Part shown: positions 10,901 to 21,124 of the stretch, one piece after another
How the letters are laid out: each line of letters starts with the position of its first letter
Numbering within the stretch: position 1 is the stretch's first letter
NCBI GenBank assembly: GCA_964020085.1
Contig: OZ026597.1
Coordinates: 21,005,021-21,069,020, forward strand
Direction of reading: 5' to 3'
Length of the DNA stretch: 64,000 bases
Source of the DNA: Micromussa lordhowensis
Taxonomy: Eukaryota; Cnidaria; Anthozoa; Scleractinia; Lobophylliidae
Translations under genes and position numbers: made by a program
The notes under the pieces: generated by a model
What the model saw: the letters and a program-made list of their open reading frames with translations, nothing else
What the model was told of the DNA's origin: nothing
Database searches by the model: none

Positions 10901-13073
10901 AAAGGGGGAAGGTGACTTGTTAAAAACAATAGAAGTGTTAGAAGGGGGTTCAAAAATTTTATAGCGCTCAATGGTGAATATAACTTACTTCTTTGACCCT
11001 TTAATCAGTTCTGTCTTTTAACCTTATGGGCCACAATGGAAACTACTGGGCACACAGTAATTGTGATTTTTTCACCCAATAAGGTTTTATTATTTTTTTA
11101 TTAGAGCTCAGACGTCTTCCTCGAGTTGGATTTGAAGGCAAAAAACACGAAGAAACAATCGGTTCTCGACCTAGAGTAAGTGACGTCATTTTAATGGAGT
11201 TGACAATTCTCTCATTTTTGTCTAGCCAGATTCCTCCACCACCCCCTCTCCCCTCCAAGCTACTAGGTAGTAAAGGGCTGTCTGAAGAGGAGATTGGGAA
11301 TTATTTTTATAACCGAATCAGTCTTTTAATAGTATTATTATGTATGACTATGCAAATATTGCTCTTTTAGCGCGACGTCATGATGCCACCGTTATGCATC
11401 TCAAAAGACGCAGGGAAGCAATATAATTCCTTAGTGACCAAAACGTCCTCTAGAGGTAGGTATTGACACAATACTATTTCAAAGGTGTCCCTTGGTTTGA
11501 ATACAGTAATCTATTTATATGCGGTACATAAAACAAAAACTCAATAAAACAGTCCTCTATGACATATATGAAATTGGATGTTTTCTTGCTTTCCGGTAGA
11601 GAGGAAGATCATTGAAAGTTGTTTAGACGCTGGAGACCGCGGATTCTTAGAAATGGTAAGGCGTTAGTTGATAAACTAACAGTCAGTTATCAATAGCCTC
11701 TCTCGTAGAATAACATAAAACTTAATAATTTACCGTACTGACGGCTCTTCTTCTCTCTTTTTTTTTTTTTTTTAGAGTTTGGCAAACGCAATTCAAGCTG
11801 AGGCGATACCGTCCATTCACCAGTGGCTTAAATCTCAGAACTTATCAGGTTATCGCTTGTTTTCAGTTTTTTTTCTTGTTTTCAGGGTCTTTTCTTGCCC
11901 TGGGCACCATAACCATTAGCAGTAGTCCATCACCCGGGGCTCCCTAGAGTCATTCCTTTCCCATATCATTCTATTTTTTTAGAACTGCAATTAGCATGGG
12001 AGTTTCTTAGTTTCCGCCGAAATACCTTGTTTCTGCAGATAAAAGAAGCAAAATATATTGCGGCCATTTGTTGTAACAAATAATGGTCTTAGCTCGGGTT
12101 AAAAAGGGGTCTACTCTGATTGGTTAGATCACAATCACATTAAAAGGGCTTTTAGTGATCAGTTGGAGAGCCTATCGCTGACCAGTAGGAATGAAGGTTT
12201 TGGAAATAATACAGGGCCCAGTCGCACATGCTTACCTAATGATCGATCATGGCAATCTGCGATGATTTCTGGAGCTCGTTTAATAGCGTAATGCTCATGG
12301 CAAGTTACGTTTAACCAACTTAACCAATTGTATTCGTCCATTTCAGATCGTAATATTGCAGTCGGGTTTTTAAGCAATCTGAGCAAAAGCACAACTTCCA
12401 GTAAAGCCGATCAGGAGTTGAGTCGAAAATGCTGCCGACTGCCTCCTGCTTTTGGCCAGAACAGCTCAGCGGAAGTTTCTAAGTAAGTTCACATGAGATT
12501 GAACGTAAATTAAATCTCCAAACCGCAGCAATCAGATTAAAACACTGTTCTCCTTCGGTAAATAGCCAAATCCTGTCAAGACGTTCTTTTATATAATATG
12601 TCCTTTTAGCTGAATAGTTTTAAACGGAAAGTATTAAAAAATTACTTTATCAGATAAAAGGCAAACAGTTGAAGTGACCCTAGCGTAACTCGTTTCAACC
12701 AATTTTAACGGTTTTGAAAGCCCTTTCTCGCTATTCCTCAAGAGATGGAGTGAGAGGGGTCGGTGTCAAGATCCTATAAGGAGAAAAAGTATTTAATCCC
12801 GAGAAATCATTGACCGGTTTTTAATTTGATTTTGTCTTTTCCAGAGCTGGCAGAGATGCTATCATTGATGAAGTTCGCCAGATGCTGCCAAAAGACGTCC
12901 CCGTCAGAGAACGACGCCGCCCTGTTAAATGCTTCCCATCGAGAGACAAAAAACCTACAAATTGTAGATTTGAAATATGTCCCCCGCGACGTTGCGTTGT
13001 CAATAAAGGGGCGCTCTTCATGCAACCTCACCGCTGTCTACCGGGGCATTTCGAAATCCATCCAGAATTCTAA
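7967..13073 (+). CDS. Uncharacterised conserved-looking protein, 8 exons, 342 residues
   Basis: Exons 7967-8212, 8417-8549, 11105-11175, 11371-11455, 11600-11655, 11776-11848, 12347-12482 and 12845-13073 join in a single open frame of 1029 nt. All junctions are GT-AG and phase-consistent, with pyrimidine-rich acceptors. Eight exons of 56-246 nt staying open is strong evidence for a real gene. The protein is basic and has no signal peptide or membrane segment. It contains an RRNRPHPSQ/NFLNWRIPSNP stretch near residues 75-93, an acidic LSDLETRERFYDDYVGRF segment near 108-127, a probable helical middle, and a Cys/Arg-rich tail ending PGHFEIHPEF. I do not recognise the family. The Tyr/Pro/Arg-rich N-terminal style recalls small ciliary or sperm microtubule-associated proteins, but that is only an impression. 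Intron 2 hosts a transposon. Confidence 0.7.
8961..10324. mobile_element. Inverted-repeat DNA transposon derivative in intron 2 of the 342-residue gene
   Basis: The left terminus CTTGGGTTTCACGTGAC matches the reverse complement of the right terminus, CTTGGGTTTCACCCACGTGAC with a 4-base interruption. Just inside each end, related gtgtccctcgggtg / ttgagggacacc phrases and GCCATgTTGGTG / CCAAGATGGCGG are also inverted. The interior contains two direct copies of a block of about 75-105 bp beginning ctaaatgaccggcag (near 9212-9316 and 9472-9547). No transposase frame is evident, so it is probably non-autonomous. The element lies wholly between exons 2 and 3. Confidence 0.6.
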
Positions 13074-13323
13074 AATGATTGCCAAATAGTAGTTGAGCAG
13101 TTGTTTGTCTTAGTCCCACAAGGACCTATGAGGACTTTGATTCTAAACATGCAAGATTCTACTTAAATATCTGCTGTACGGATGCCCACTCTGTCATGAT
13201 ATGTTTTCTAGTTACAACAATTGTAAGAAACATAGATCCATAATTATATACCTAGAATGTAAATTTTCCACTGCGGAATTACATTAAACATAATTTCAGT
13301 TATATTTCAATCCTTTCTCACAG

Positions 13324-13483
13324 CGTGTACCACGACATAGACGGCCACTACCTCCAAGTTATAGGGTCTAAAGAAATTCAATGCGGTTACTTTGCCATTA
13401 ACCGGAGTCACCTGCTGAATGGAAAAGAAAAGAGTGATAGTTACATTCAGTTACAGTCGGAAACTTACCGCCTCTTTTTATAG
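13324..13483 (+). CDS. Possible alternative last exon of the 342-residue gene
   Basis: After a good acceptor (ctttctcacag) a frame of 160 nt runs to TAG at 13481-13483. It needs two incoming bases, exactly what the exon ending at 12482 supplies (AA|C gives Asn). It encodes about 53 plausible residues beginning VYHDIDGHYLQVIGSKEIQC. Exon 12845-13073 takes the same phase but ends in its own stop, so the two would be mutually exclusive last exons. It could instead be the remnant of an ancestral exon or part of another gene. Confidence 0.45.
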
Positions 13484-14652
13484 CAAGAGGATCCATAAGT
13501 TTTTCTTGCCACCCCCGACCTCTCTAGTCTCTAGTCTCTTTTGAGCTTTCCACCGATTATACCCTGCAAATCAAGCAGTGCAGAACGCCTGACCGCAGGT
13601 TACCTGTTATTAGGCATTCCATTTCCCCTCCGCGAATTTGCCTTCTTTCCTTTTCCTGTAGCTTTCTGTTGAGGAGCACATGAATACACCAAGGTTATTT
13701 TCCTAAGTTATCCTGTGCAGAGAGTATGCGTTTAGCATAATTCTGTAAGAGATAGCTTTAGTTTCTTATAAAGCAGGAGTCTGTGTGAAACAATGTTTAA
13801 AACAACATAAAATATTGTAAAGCCCAAGAGATTTATACAACTTCCATTATAGGCAAATTCAGCCCCTGACTGTCACGCACAGTCTGCGATATAAATTTTA
13901 AATAAGCCGTCAAAGTGCCACGCTATTCCAATTGAAATATGATGTTCTTTATAAGTAGATAAACACAAACTCTGCATTCTAGTTCTTCCTGTACTCTGTT
14001 TCGCAAATTGAAATGTTTTTAAAACAAGCCAGAAACCAGCTGCCAGAAACCAATTAAATTTCCAACACAGAAAAACCCATGCGACAAATAAACCAATCAG
14101 AAGGCGGCATATGGCACGGCGCGTTGAGTTGAAAACAAAGGCGCGAAAATTCAGGAACTCTAAATCATTTTTGCTAGCATTTTGATACATAGTCAGGCAA
14201 GTATAAATTGCAGGACAACTCTACAAGAAGGAATTTGCCAGAAAATCTAGCGGGTAAGTACCGAACAACAGACGCATTTATCAGTTTGAATAAGCTTAGC
14301 TGATGAGTGATCGAGGCATGAAGCTTAAATTCAATTTATTGCTAGAATCGAGTTCAGACTCACTGTTATTACAAACCAGATTTCATAGGCAATAAATAGA
14401 AGCAAAACTACCCTATCACTTGTATTTTCTTTTCATTTATATTCACAGAGACCATGCACAACTAGCAGGAGACTAGCTCTAACACGAAATGAACGGGAGA
14501 GCCGATTCAAACATTTTACATACGAAATGGCGACCTTCATACGATTCTCTTGTAAGTCAAGGAACTCATGGTAGGTAAGCTTGTAAATCGAATAATTCTT
14601 GAGAAGTATTTGAATTCCGGCTTTTGCTTTTGTAAAAGGACATTTCAATTGA
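13484..14652. other. Intergenic DNA left of the retrotransposon
   Basis: No supportable gene. A minus-strand frame of 105 codons at 13873-14190 is hydrophobic in the middle but has no start context, splice partners or recognisable motif. Confidence 0.4.
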
Positions 14653-14717
14653 GAATAGTAAACTATCCAACACTGCGTCCATTGTCGTACCGCAATAAGA
14701 TTGGGGATAAATTTGGC
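14653..14717 (-). repeat. Terminal direct repeat B2 of the YR retrotransposon
   Basis: A 65-bp sequence identical by eye to B1 at 14927-14991. It forms the 3' boundary of the element. Flank to the left: tttcaattga. Confidence 0.85.
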
Positions 14718-14852
14718 GACGCGACAACGGTCACAGTGTGGGAAAAAGAAAAGTAAGGGTGGGAGGGAGGGAAAGATAACTAGTCTAGCATTAGTTCCCA
14801 GGGCTTGCCCGTAAGCACCTCGTCGCCCCGTACCCGCACGATCCCTCCCCGT

Positions 14853-14931
14853 GCTGCAGTTGAGCCAAAGTGATAATTTATTCACATGTGTTGGTTTTAT
14901 ATGCGTCACTTTAATGTATGCAGTGTGAATA
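14853..14931 (-). repeat. Internal direct repeat A2 of the YR retrotransposon
   Basis: 79 bp identical by eye to A1 at 21581-21659. It overlaps B1 by five bases (14927-14931), the likely recombination core. Confidence 0.85.
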
Positions 14932-14991
14932 GTAAACTATCCAACACTGCGTCCATTGTCGTACCGCAATAAGATTGGGGATAAATTTGGC
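14927..14991 (-). repeat. Internal direct repeat B1 of the YR retrotransposon
   Basis: 65 bp identical by eye to B2 at 14653-14717. It sits just downstream of the recombinase stop codon, after about 200 bp of 3' sequence. Confidence 0.85.
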
Positions 14992-15192
14992 TCCTGTTAC
15001 TTAATGTCACTAAGTCTGTTTCTATCTACCCGGTCAACGATGGGCTCCTCCCCAATACTAAACAGCCACCTAAGGAGACCAACGTTGGGCCGTCAAAAGA
15101 GAGGCATCCCTCTTCCTGAACCAAATCATAACTCCCCAAAACTAAACCCCGATCCAATTCCCTAACTCTGGGAGGTAGATTTTCATCGTACC

Positions 15193-16551
15193 TCACAGGC
15201 ACTCTTCCGCGTAGGTTCTTTTCCCCTGATTGGTTGCAGGGAAGGCACACACAAAACGTTTTAGCTCATTAATGTCCTGCCAGGAGGCAGATGGCTCGGA
15301 GCCAACACTCGAGGCGAGCCTTGCCGAGGCCCCTGCTGGATTTAAGACTTTCGCTAGTTGCATGTAGTACAACGCTGTGTGGCGCCTTGACCATCCCACG
15401 TGATCCATGATTTCAGCCAGGTCCGCACCGGTAAGGGCCAGGGTAATTACACAGCCTGACCGGAAACCGTGGAGCGTCTCACCGTTATCCGCACTCATTT
15501 CTTTAAGATAGCTCTTTAACCGTGATTCGGCTGCGGAGGAGGAAAAGGGGGCGTCTTTTATACCCAAATCTGGTGTAACTGGGCGGAAAAGGTAGCCACA
15601 CGTTAAATCTACCCTCATATCACGAGTCACTTCCATGTAGCACTCAATGCCTCGAATAGGGCAGATTTCCGCTTGCGCATTTCTTCTAACCCCAAACACA
15701 TTTTCATCCCCATCCCTCAACGTCTTCCCCCAAATGTGGTTAAAGAGAAGCCCGTCATCATTGGGGAAACGAAGGATTTCAGGAACTTTAATCTGTCCCA
15801 AATCCCCTGGCCGATCTCCACTAAAGAAGGCCAGCTTAAAATATGCTTGGTCGCGAGCTATGATGAATCTGTCAATCGCCTTGTTAGACCCTTGCAGTTT
15901 TCTTTCTAAGTGCAAACATAATTGTGTCAATTTGTCAACAAAGAACGGCGCAGCCTGTTTCGGTGTTATACGGGCCTGCAGTTGTTCTGCGGTCACCAGC
16001 CTCAGGAAATCTTTGACGGATTTGTCAGACGCCGGGTTACCAAGGCCTAGGCGCTTGTCCCACTCGCCATCTCGTCCAATAGAGTGAAGAATGGCCCGTA
16101 ACTTACCGATATAAGAGTCAATCGTTTTGTAAGATAAACGTATTGCGCATCCACACGAAAATCGTCCCTTTTTGCCGATATGGTCGCAACCATTGCGGTG
16201 AATCTGCGTTTTGCCATCCTTATCCTTAAAAATAAGGAAACGACAAACATCACGCGGGGTCACAGTGGCCAAAGTGACATGTCCCGGAAGTGAGGCCAGA
16301 AAGCTTTCAAACTCTTTTTGTAACGAGTCTTTCTGTTTAGCATAGCTAGTAGCACGGTCAAAGTCCATTAGCTGCCGTAAACGTTGATCAATGCACTCCA
16401 AATCGACATTAACTTTTTTGACATTCGCTTTTGTCAAGACTTGCCGATTATAGCCACACCTTTGACAGAATCTAAAATCCTGGTCATTTGCATGGGAACA
16501 AGTCGGGCATCTGACGGATAGCGTAAACAACTTAGCAACAACAGGAAGTTC
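15193..16551 (-). CDS. Tyrosine recombinase exon of the YR retrotransposon
   Basis: 453 codons are open from the splice acceptor (ttcccctTAG|GAA, exon start 16551) to the stop at 15193. There is no ATG near the start, so the exon is presumably joined to the leader exon in phase 0. Residue numbers below count from the exon start. An N-terminal zinc ribbon (CPTC...CQRC) lies near residues 16-31. A SAM-like core domain follows, and then the catalytic set of the tyrosine recombinase fold: Arg in GDRPGDL near 245, His-x-x-Arg as HGFR near 358-361, and Tyr in ALYYMQ near 394. The enzyme would integrate the element's circular DNA by site-specific recombination instead of a DDE integrase. The frame is undamaged. 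Confidence 0.88.
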   Translation of the reverse strand, partial: ELPVVAKLFTLSVRCPTCSHANDQDFRFCQRCGYNRQVLTKANVKKVNVDLECIDQRLRQLMDFDRATSYAKQKDSLQKEFESFLASLPGHVTLATVTPRDVCRFLIFKDKDGKTQIHRNGCDHIGKKGRFSCGCAIRLSYKTIDSYIGKLRAILHSIGRDGEWDKRLGLGNPASDKSVKDFLRLVTAEQLQARITPKQAAPFFVDKLTQLCLHLERKLQGSNKAIDRFIIARDQAYFKLAFFSGDRPGDLGQIKVPEILRFPNDDGLLFNHIWGKTLRDGDENVFGVRRNAQAEICPIRGIECYMEVTRDMRVDLTCGYLFRPVTPDLGIKDAPFSSSAAESRLKSYLKEMSADNGETLHGFRSGCVITLALTGADLAEIMDHVGWSRRHTALYYMQLAKVLNPAGASARLASSVGSEPSASWQDINELKRFVCAFPATNQGKRTYAEECL

Positions 16552-16765
16552 CTAAGGGGAAAGAAAGGCGAGACGTTTGTAGTCTATGAAAGGAACGTTT
16601 TATTTCCTACATGTTATAGTTATTACATTGGATCAATTGAAGCTAAAGAAGAAAAAGAAAAAAACAGCTTATGACTCTAACGAGGGATCCCCCCACATGT
16701 CGGGGCTTCCCCAGTCCAATTAAATATTTACAAGCAATTCTAAAGCAATGCCACTGCTATGAGTT
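16552..16765 (-). other. Spacer/intron end between RT and recombinase exons
   Basis: 214 bp separate the RT stop from the recombinase exon. The element-strand sequence just before 16551 is pyrimidine-rich (cgcctttctttccccttag), a strong 3' splice site. Confidence 0.6.
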
Positions 16766-19018
16766 CTACTCAAAAGCTATCTGAAAAGCCCACAGTTCCC
16801 CTGGGATCTTGACTTCATTGTTCCAACCTTCCTTCGTAGGGATTAACAAAGCATGCGAATCACCTAGATCTGCCATCTTTTGCGTTTTTCTGGAGATACA
16901 TTGTAAAAACGGCCACCAATACTTCCTTGGGTATGTATCCAAAGCCACAAGCGTGCATGGCTGTCGGTGAGACTGGAGAAAACGCAAGACTGGGCCGACT
17001 AAGACATTTGGCGGGAAAACATATGGACGCTGCATAACAGAAGAGAACTTCATCAAATCTTGTGCAAACAGATTCACCCCAATCGAGCATGGCGAGGGCC
17101 ACGGCGTAAAATGGGGAAGATGATTCCCTTGTTTGTCAGTCATAGCATTTGAATCTAGGGCCATCAAATCACAGGAGTGGCCATTCAGACCGCCAAAGAC
17201 CCGTTGTACCTCACTCCAGGTCTCCGGTGTTAGTGTGTAGTCCAAAGAAGATAGCCTGCGAGAAGGGGGATCCGCCGGGTTTTCCCGTGACGGGACGTAC
17301 AACATGCGTAATAATAGATTCAGGTCCACCGTGGTAAAAAATAATGCCTTGATAGCCTCGTTCAAATCATGACTTTTGCCTCCTTGATTAGTCCACGCAT
17401 GCATGACTGCCTGGTTGTCAATCATGACATCGACGCGACAATTTGTGACAAGATGTTTAAATGCTTGTAAGACCTTATCCACTGCCATGGCTTCCCTTGT
17501 CGCGATATCCAGCATCATCTCATCCTTTGACCAATAATCAGATGCCTCCTGCTTCACAGGCGTAGAGATGACCCCACCCCATCCGGTTTGAGAGGCATCC
17601 GTTGCTATGTTAATCTGAAGATGTTTCTCTTCGCGCCAAGGTAGAGGGTCATCCCACCCTTCTAGAAATAACCAATGGGCGATCTCATCGCGCAGTGCAC
17701 CCCGGATCGCAATTGGTTTCATTGTGCGCATACCCCTTGAGATTGCTGCCGACATCTCTCTAGTAAACAGACGCGCTGCTGGAACAACCAGGGAAAAGGA
17801 GACGCACTTGCCGACCAAACGTTGAAGTGTCTTGACCGAAACATAACTCGAGCCTAATGTCTCTCGGATCAGCTCTAGGAACTTGCGCTTTTTGTCCGGG
17901 ATCAGGTGGAAAACTTCCCTACTGGAGTCCGCGAGAAAGCCAAGATAAGGGACCATCTTTTGGGGGGTTAAGATTGACTTCGTTAGGCCCAGAAAATATC
18001 CCAAACGTACCAAATAGAACGCCACAAGAAATACTGCTGATTTGGCCGCCGCCAAATTACGCTCATCTGCAGAGTGTAGGGTACCATATTCCCCTTTGTT
18101 AAGTGGCACCTGGAGTTGACCATTATGCCTATCATCAATATATAGGAGACATGGGATCCCCAACGAGCGCAGAAAATTAGACGCCATAAGGCCCGTCGAA
18201 TGATACACATAAGGGGAGATCTTCCAGCCAAACGGTAGGGAGTTATATGTAAAGTACCAACCACCCCACTGGATTCCGAAATATGTACGACTTTCTTCCG
18301 ACAGCAAAAGGTGGTCGTATCCAGATTTGTCGTCAAGGACGGTCTGATAAGAGTCCTTGAAAACATACCGAGGCAAATCTGTCACCCTATCCAGGGTGAA
18401 AGGCTTCTCTAGCATCCACAAGTTTAGGTACCGCGCATCATGACACAATCTCGGCTTTGATGGCTCAACCGTCAACGGTAGTACAATTTGGGGCGGGGTT
18501 ACTTGGCCAACCTTACCCACCAAAGAGATCGCACCAGTTCTTAGACGACTTAAAAGTGTCGTCCTGACAAACTCCCCAAACTGTTTACAAGATACATTAT
18601 TTTTAAACAATCTGTGGGGTGGCCGGTCGGAATCGTAATGTTCCCCCTTGAACGTTCCCTTAAAGTGTTTGAAATATGGGAATATCGACACCTTATTCCC
18701 AATCCAAGACAAGACCTCCTCCTGGTGTGATGAAGGAGCAAGTTTCGCGATTTCTGTCCACTGGGGTATGCGTTTGTGAAGTTCCCCCGCCACAAAAGTA
18801 TCAGGATCCCGAAATAGCAACTCTTCGACATGCCCGATAATTTCTCCATTCTCAACCAGTCGAGTTTTCTGCATCAGGTGGTCATTTTCTGTCCCCTCAC
18901 TGCTGACCGATACGGGGTTCCCCCTTACGTCTATCCACTGTATCGCACCTGCGCGATCACCAAAGTTGTTGATAAAGTTATCAAAGTTGTCATGTTTTTC
19001 CCATGACCAGAATGTTGC
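16766..19018 (-). CDS. Reverse transcriptase-RNase H exon of the YR retrotransposon
   Basis: 751 codons are open from the acceptor at 19019-19020 (ttttttccccttag|GCA ACA) to the stop at 16766. The first ATG is at 18874, but the frame is open 48 codons further up to the splice site. The RT domain includes the HDARYLNLW motif, the LPFGWKISPYVYH motif and the catalytic YIDD at 18131-18142. RNase H follows with ATDASQTGWGG, then TREAMAV, MIDNQAV and a terminal PSRENPADPPSR. A C-terminal module (HFTPWPSP...NLFAQDL...WWPFL) resembles the region after RNase H in DIRS-order elements. It makes element DNA from RNA. No frameshift or stop is seen. Confidence 0.9.
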   Translation of the reverse strand, partial: ATFWSWEKHDNFDNFINNFGDRAGAIQWIDVRGNPVSVSSEGTENDHLMQKTRLVENGEIIGHVEELLFRDPDTFVAGELHKRIPQWTEIAKLAPSSHQEEVLSWIGNKVSIFPYFKHFKGTFKGEHYDSDRPPHRLFKNNVSCKQFGEFVRTTLLSRLRTGAISLVGKVGQVTPPQIVLPLTVEPSKPRLCHDARYLNLWMLEKPFTLDRVTDLPRYVFKDSYQTVLDDKSGYDHLLLSEESRTYFGIQWGGWYFTYNSLPFGWKISPYVYHSTGLMASNFLRSLGIPCLLYIDDRHNGQLQVPLNKGEYGTLHSADERNLAAAKSAVFLVAFYLVRLGYFLGLTKSILTPQKMVPYLGFLADSSREVFHLIPDKKRKFLELIRETLGSSYVSVKTLQRLVGKCVSFSLVVPAARLFTREMSAAISRGMRTMKPIAIRGALRDEIAHWLFLEGWDDPLPWREEKHLQINIATDASQTGWGGVISTPVKQEASDYWSKDEMMLDIATREAMAVDKVLQAFKHLVTNCRVDVMIDNQAVMHAWTNQGGKSHDLNEAIKALFFTTVDLNLLLRMLYVPSRENPADPPSRRLSSLDYTLTPETWSEVQRVFGGLNGHSCDLMALDSNAMTDKQGNHLPHFTPWPSPCSIGVNLFAQDLMKFSSVMQRPYVFPPNVLVGPVLRFLQSHRQPCTLVALDTYPRKYWWPFLQCISRKTQKMADLGDSHALLIPTKEGWNNEVKIPGELWAFQIAFE

Positions 19019-19413
19019 CTAAGGGGAAAAAAGGATTTTTTTTAAAGAACCCCGTAGAAGCCAGCAGAGAGAGGACAGTCTTGACCCAGTATGACCGGGA
19101 GGGTTTGAGATACCCCGTTTTCAAAACTCTCAACTCTCTGTGACTACAGTACAGGTAACAACAACAATGTGCGAGAACAGAAGGGAAACAAATAAGTGTT
19201 ACAGGCAGGTGTTACTGATCCCTCCACCTACCCTTGTAAAGGCGATACTAACCGAATACCACTTAAGAATGGCATTAAATCGAGAAAAAAAAAAAAAAGA
19301 AACCGGACAAGTTTCAAATGTTTATTGCGCTCATTGAACTTGTTATTAACATGATTATCACTGTTATTACAACTTGTTTTCCTTTCATGCGCTTCAGTGG
19401 TTTAGTACACCTA
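19019..19413 (-). other. Spacer between gag stop and RT splice acceptor
   Basis: About 395 bp with no open coding frame on the element strand. It includes an A-run (T on the element strand) near 19286-19300. It would be intron for RT-encoding transcripts. Confidence 0.5.
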
Positions 19414-19950
19414 TCAGAACTTGTTATCTTTAGCACGACCTCGGGTTGCTGAGGGCCTCTGCTGTGCACCCCTCCTTGCATAACACCTTGCCATAATGTG
19501 GCCATACTTTCCACAAAAATAACATTGGACGGGAGCGCCACTTCTCCAGCCACGACCTCTATATGGGGCATCACCACGTTCACGGTAAGAAGATTCAGAC
19601 GACGGGCTTCTCCCAGTCATCGCTTTCTCCACCTTCGCAACCGCCTCGTACACTTTCGTATGGTCTTTGTCCCCGAGGAGGCGCAGAACCAAAGCGCGAA
19701 AATGTTCCTTTGGGAGGTCTACCTTTGCCCTGGCTGTCTGATACACAAGGCGGTAGAAATCGCGTTTCTCATCCTGATTATCCCTGGAGGTATTCTGAAG
19801 GGTCTCCAGAATATCAATCGCCTCGTACTTGTTAAACTCTGAAAGCGGTCGTGCCGCATAATCGAGCATCTTCCTTATCACAGAGGCCACAGAGAGTTTC
19901 GTCAACTCCTCAAGAGACTTTTGTAAATGACCAAACTTTTCCTTTAGAGT
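19414..19950 (-). CDS. Gag-like exon with a CCHC zinc knuckle
   Basis: 179 codons (with stop) run from the acceptor tgctctcctag|ACT CTA AAG (exon start 19950), read in phase 0. There is no ATG near the start, so it depends on the upstream leader exon. The first about 110 residues are mostly helical and charged. An RGD/Arg-Gly-rich stretch follows, then CYFCGKYGHIMARC, a textbook C-x2-C-x4-H-x4-C zinc knuckle of retroelement Gag, then a basic tail. It probably packages element RNA. The length is short for a full Gag, consistent with the leader exon supplying the N-terminal part. Confidence 0.8.
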   Translation of the reverse strand, partial: TLKEKFGHLQKSLEELTKLSVASVIRKMLDYAARPLSEFNKYEAIDILETLQNTSRDNQDEKRDFYRLVYQTARAKVDLPKEHFRALVLRLLGDKDHTKVYEAVAKVEKAMTGRSPSSESSYRERGDAPYRGRGWRSGAPVQCYFCGKYGHIMARCYARRGAQQRPSATRGRAKDNKF

Positions 19951-21124
19951 CTAGGAGAGCAAATAAGGGAAGAGTCAGATTATACGAACATCGACTCACG
20001 AAGTTTCTTTTGTTTTAGCGAACTCTCGCCCCATTGCATTACAGAAAAAAAAAAAAAACACAGATTTTCATTGCATTATCGAAAAACTTCCACTGCATTG
20101 CCGAAAGACTCGAATTTCCCTTTTCCATTTTCCATTTTTATTTATTTATTTATTTTATTTTCCAATTTCATTTTTATTTATGTATTGTATGGGGAACACC
20201 CCCCTCCGTCCTAAGGCGAGCTCTCGCCCATTTCTTTTCCTTTTTATTTTCATGGAGAATCCTCATACATTTCTTTCTCCTTTTTTTTAATTTTCAAAGT
20301 GAATTCTCACCTCATCACTTTCCTTTCCTTTTCTCATGGCGAACTCTCGCCCCATCATTTTGTTCTATTTCTCATAGCGAACTCTCGCCCCATCACTTTT
20401 TCCTATTTCTCATGGCGAACTCTCGCCCCATCACTTTCCCTATTTCTCATGGCGAACTCTCGCCCCATCACTTTGTTCTATTTCTCATAGCGAACTCTCG
20501 CCCCATCACTTTCCTCTTTCTCATGGCGAACTCTCGCCCCATCCCTTTCCTTATTTCTCATGGCGAACTCTCGCCCCATCACTTCCCTTTTCTATTTTCA
20601 TGGCGAACTCACGCCCCATCACTTTCTATTTCTCATGGAGAACTCTCGCCCCATTGCTCTTTCTTTCTTTTTTTTTTTTTTCCTTTTTTTTTTTTTTTTT
20701 TTTTTGGTGAACTCTCACCCCATAGCTCATTCGCGTTATCCTGAGTTACAACATTTCACCTCTATACAATAAAGACACGCACATCAGTGAACAGTAAGTT
20801 CCCGCCCCATCTGAGTGTTGCATATAAATTCTCGACAACAATTGAGAGAAAAATACAATCCGCGAAAGCCGCTAATGAAGCATTCACTCCATTACAAATA
20901 ACTCCAATATCCCGGTGTGTTGAATACAATACTAAGAAACCAGAGAAGACAAAAACAAAGGAAAAAGAAAAAAAAAGAAACCCGCCAAGGTCCAAATTTA
21001 ATAGACTAAAGCTGTTCACAACTAACTAACCGGCAAACGCGGACAAACTGAGCGGGGAAAAAACAGGAAAAATAACGAAAAAACCCCATACAACACGAAG
21101 TACATGTAAACGAAACGCATTTAC
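19951..21124 (-). other. Leader intron of the YR retrotransposon
   Basis: A 1,174-bp interval bounded on the element strand by a GTAAAT donor (21124-21119) and an AG acceptor (19952-19951). Both exon ends are phase 0. It contains the 37-bp minisatellite at 20215-20720 and long T-runs on the plus strand. Confidence 0.65.
20215..20720. repeat. Minisatellite of about 37 bp inside the retrotransposon intron
   Basis: About 11 imperfect copies share ggcgaactctcgccccatca followed by a pyrimidine-rich spacer of variable length (ctttcc...tatttctcat). Isolated degenerate copies occur at 20010-20035 and 20790-20812. A long plus-strand open frame here (20034-20744) is only the translated repeat. The pyrimidine spacers are purine-rich on the element strand. 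Confidence 0.85.

Noticed and set aside
11228..11268. Proline-rich candidate exon between exons 3 and 4 of the 342-residue gene
   Set aside because: It has usable splice sites, but either acceptor choice leaves a phase that creates a stop in the next exon. Direct joining of exons 3 and 4 is phase-perfect.
13873..14190. Minus-strand 105-codon frame with a hydrophobic middle
   Set aside because: No supporting splice or start signals and no recognisable pattern. Chance in AT-rich DNA is adequate.
14433..14909. Minus-strand 158-codon frame
   Set aside because: It runs through the A2 repeat, spacer and B2 of the retrotransposon into flanking DNA. It shares its first residues with the frame in A1 only because A1 and A2 are the same repeat.
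20034..20744. Plus-strand open frame of 236 codons
   Set aside because: It is the translated 37-bp minisatellite and T-runs in the retrotransposon intron, on the strand opposite to all element genes.
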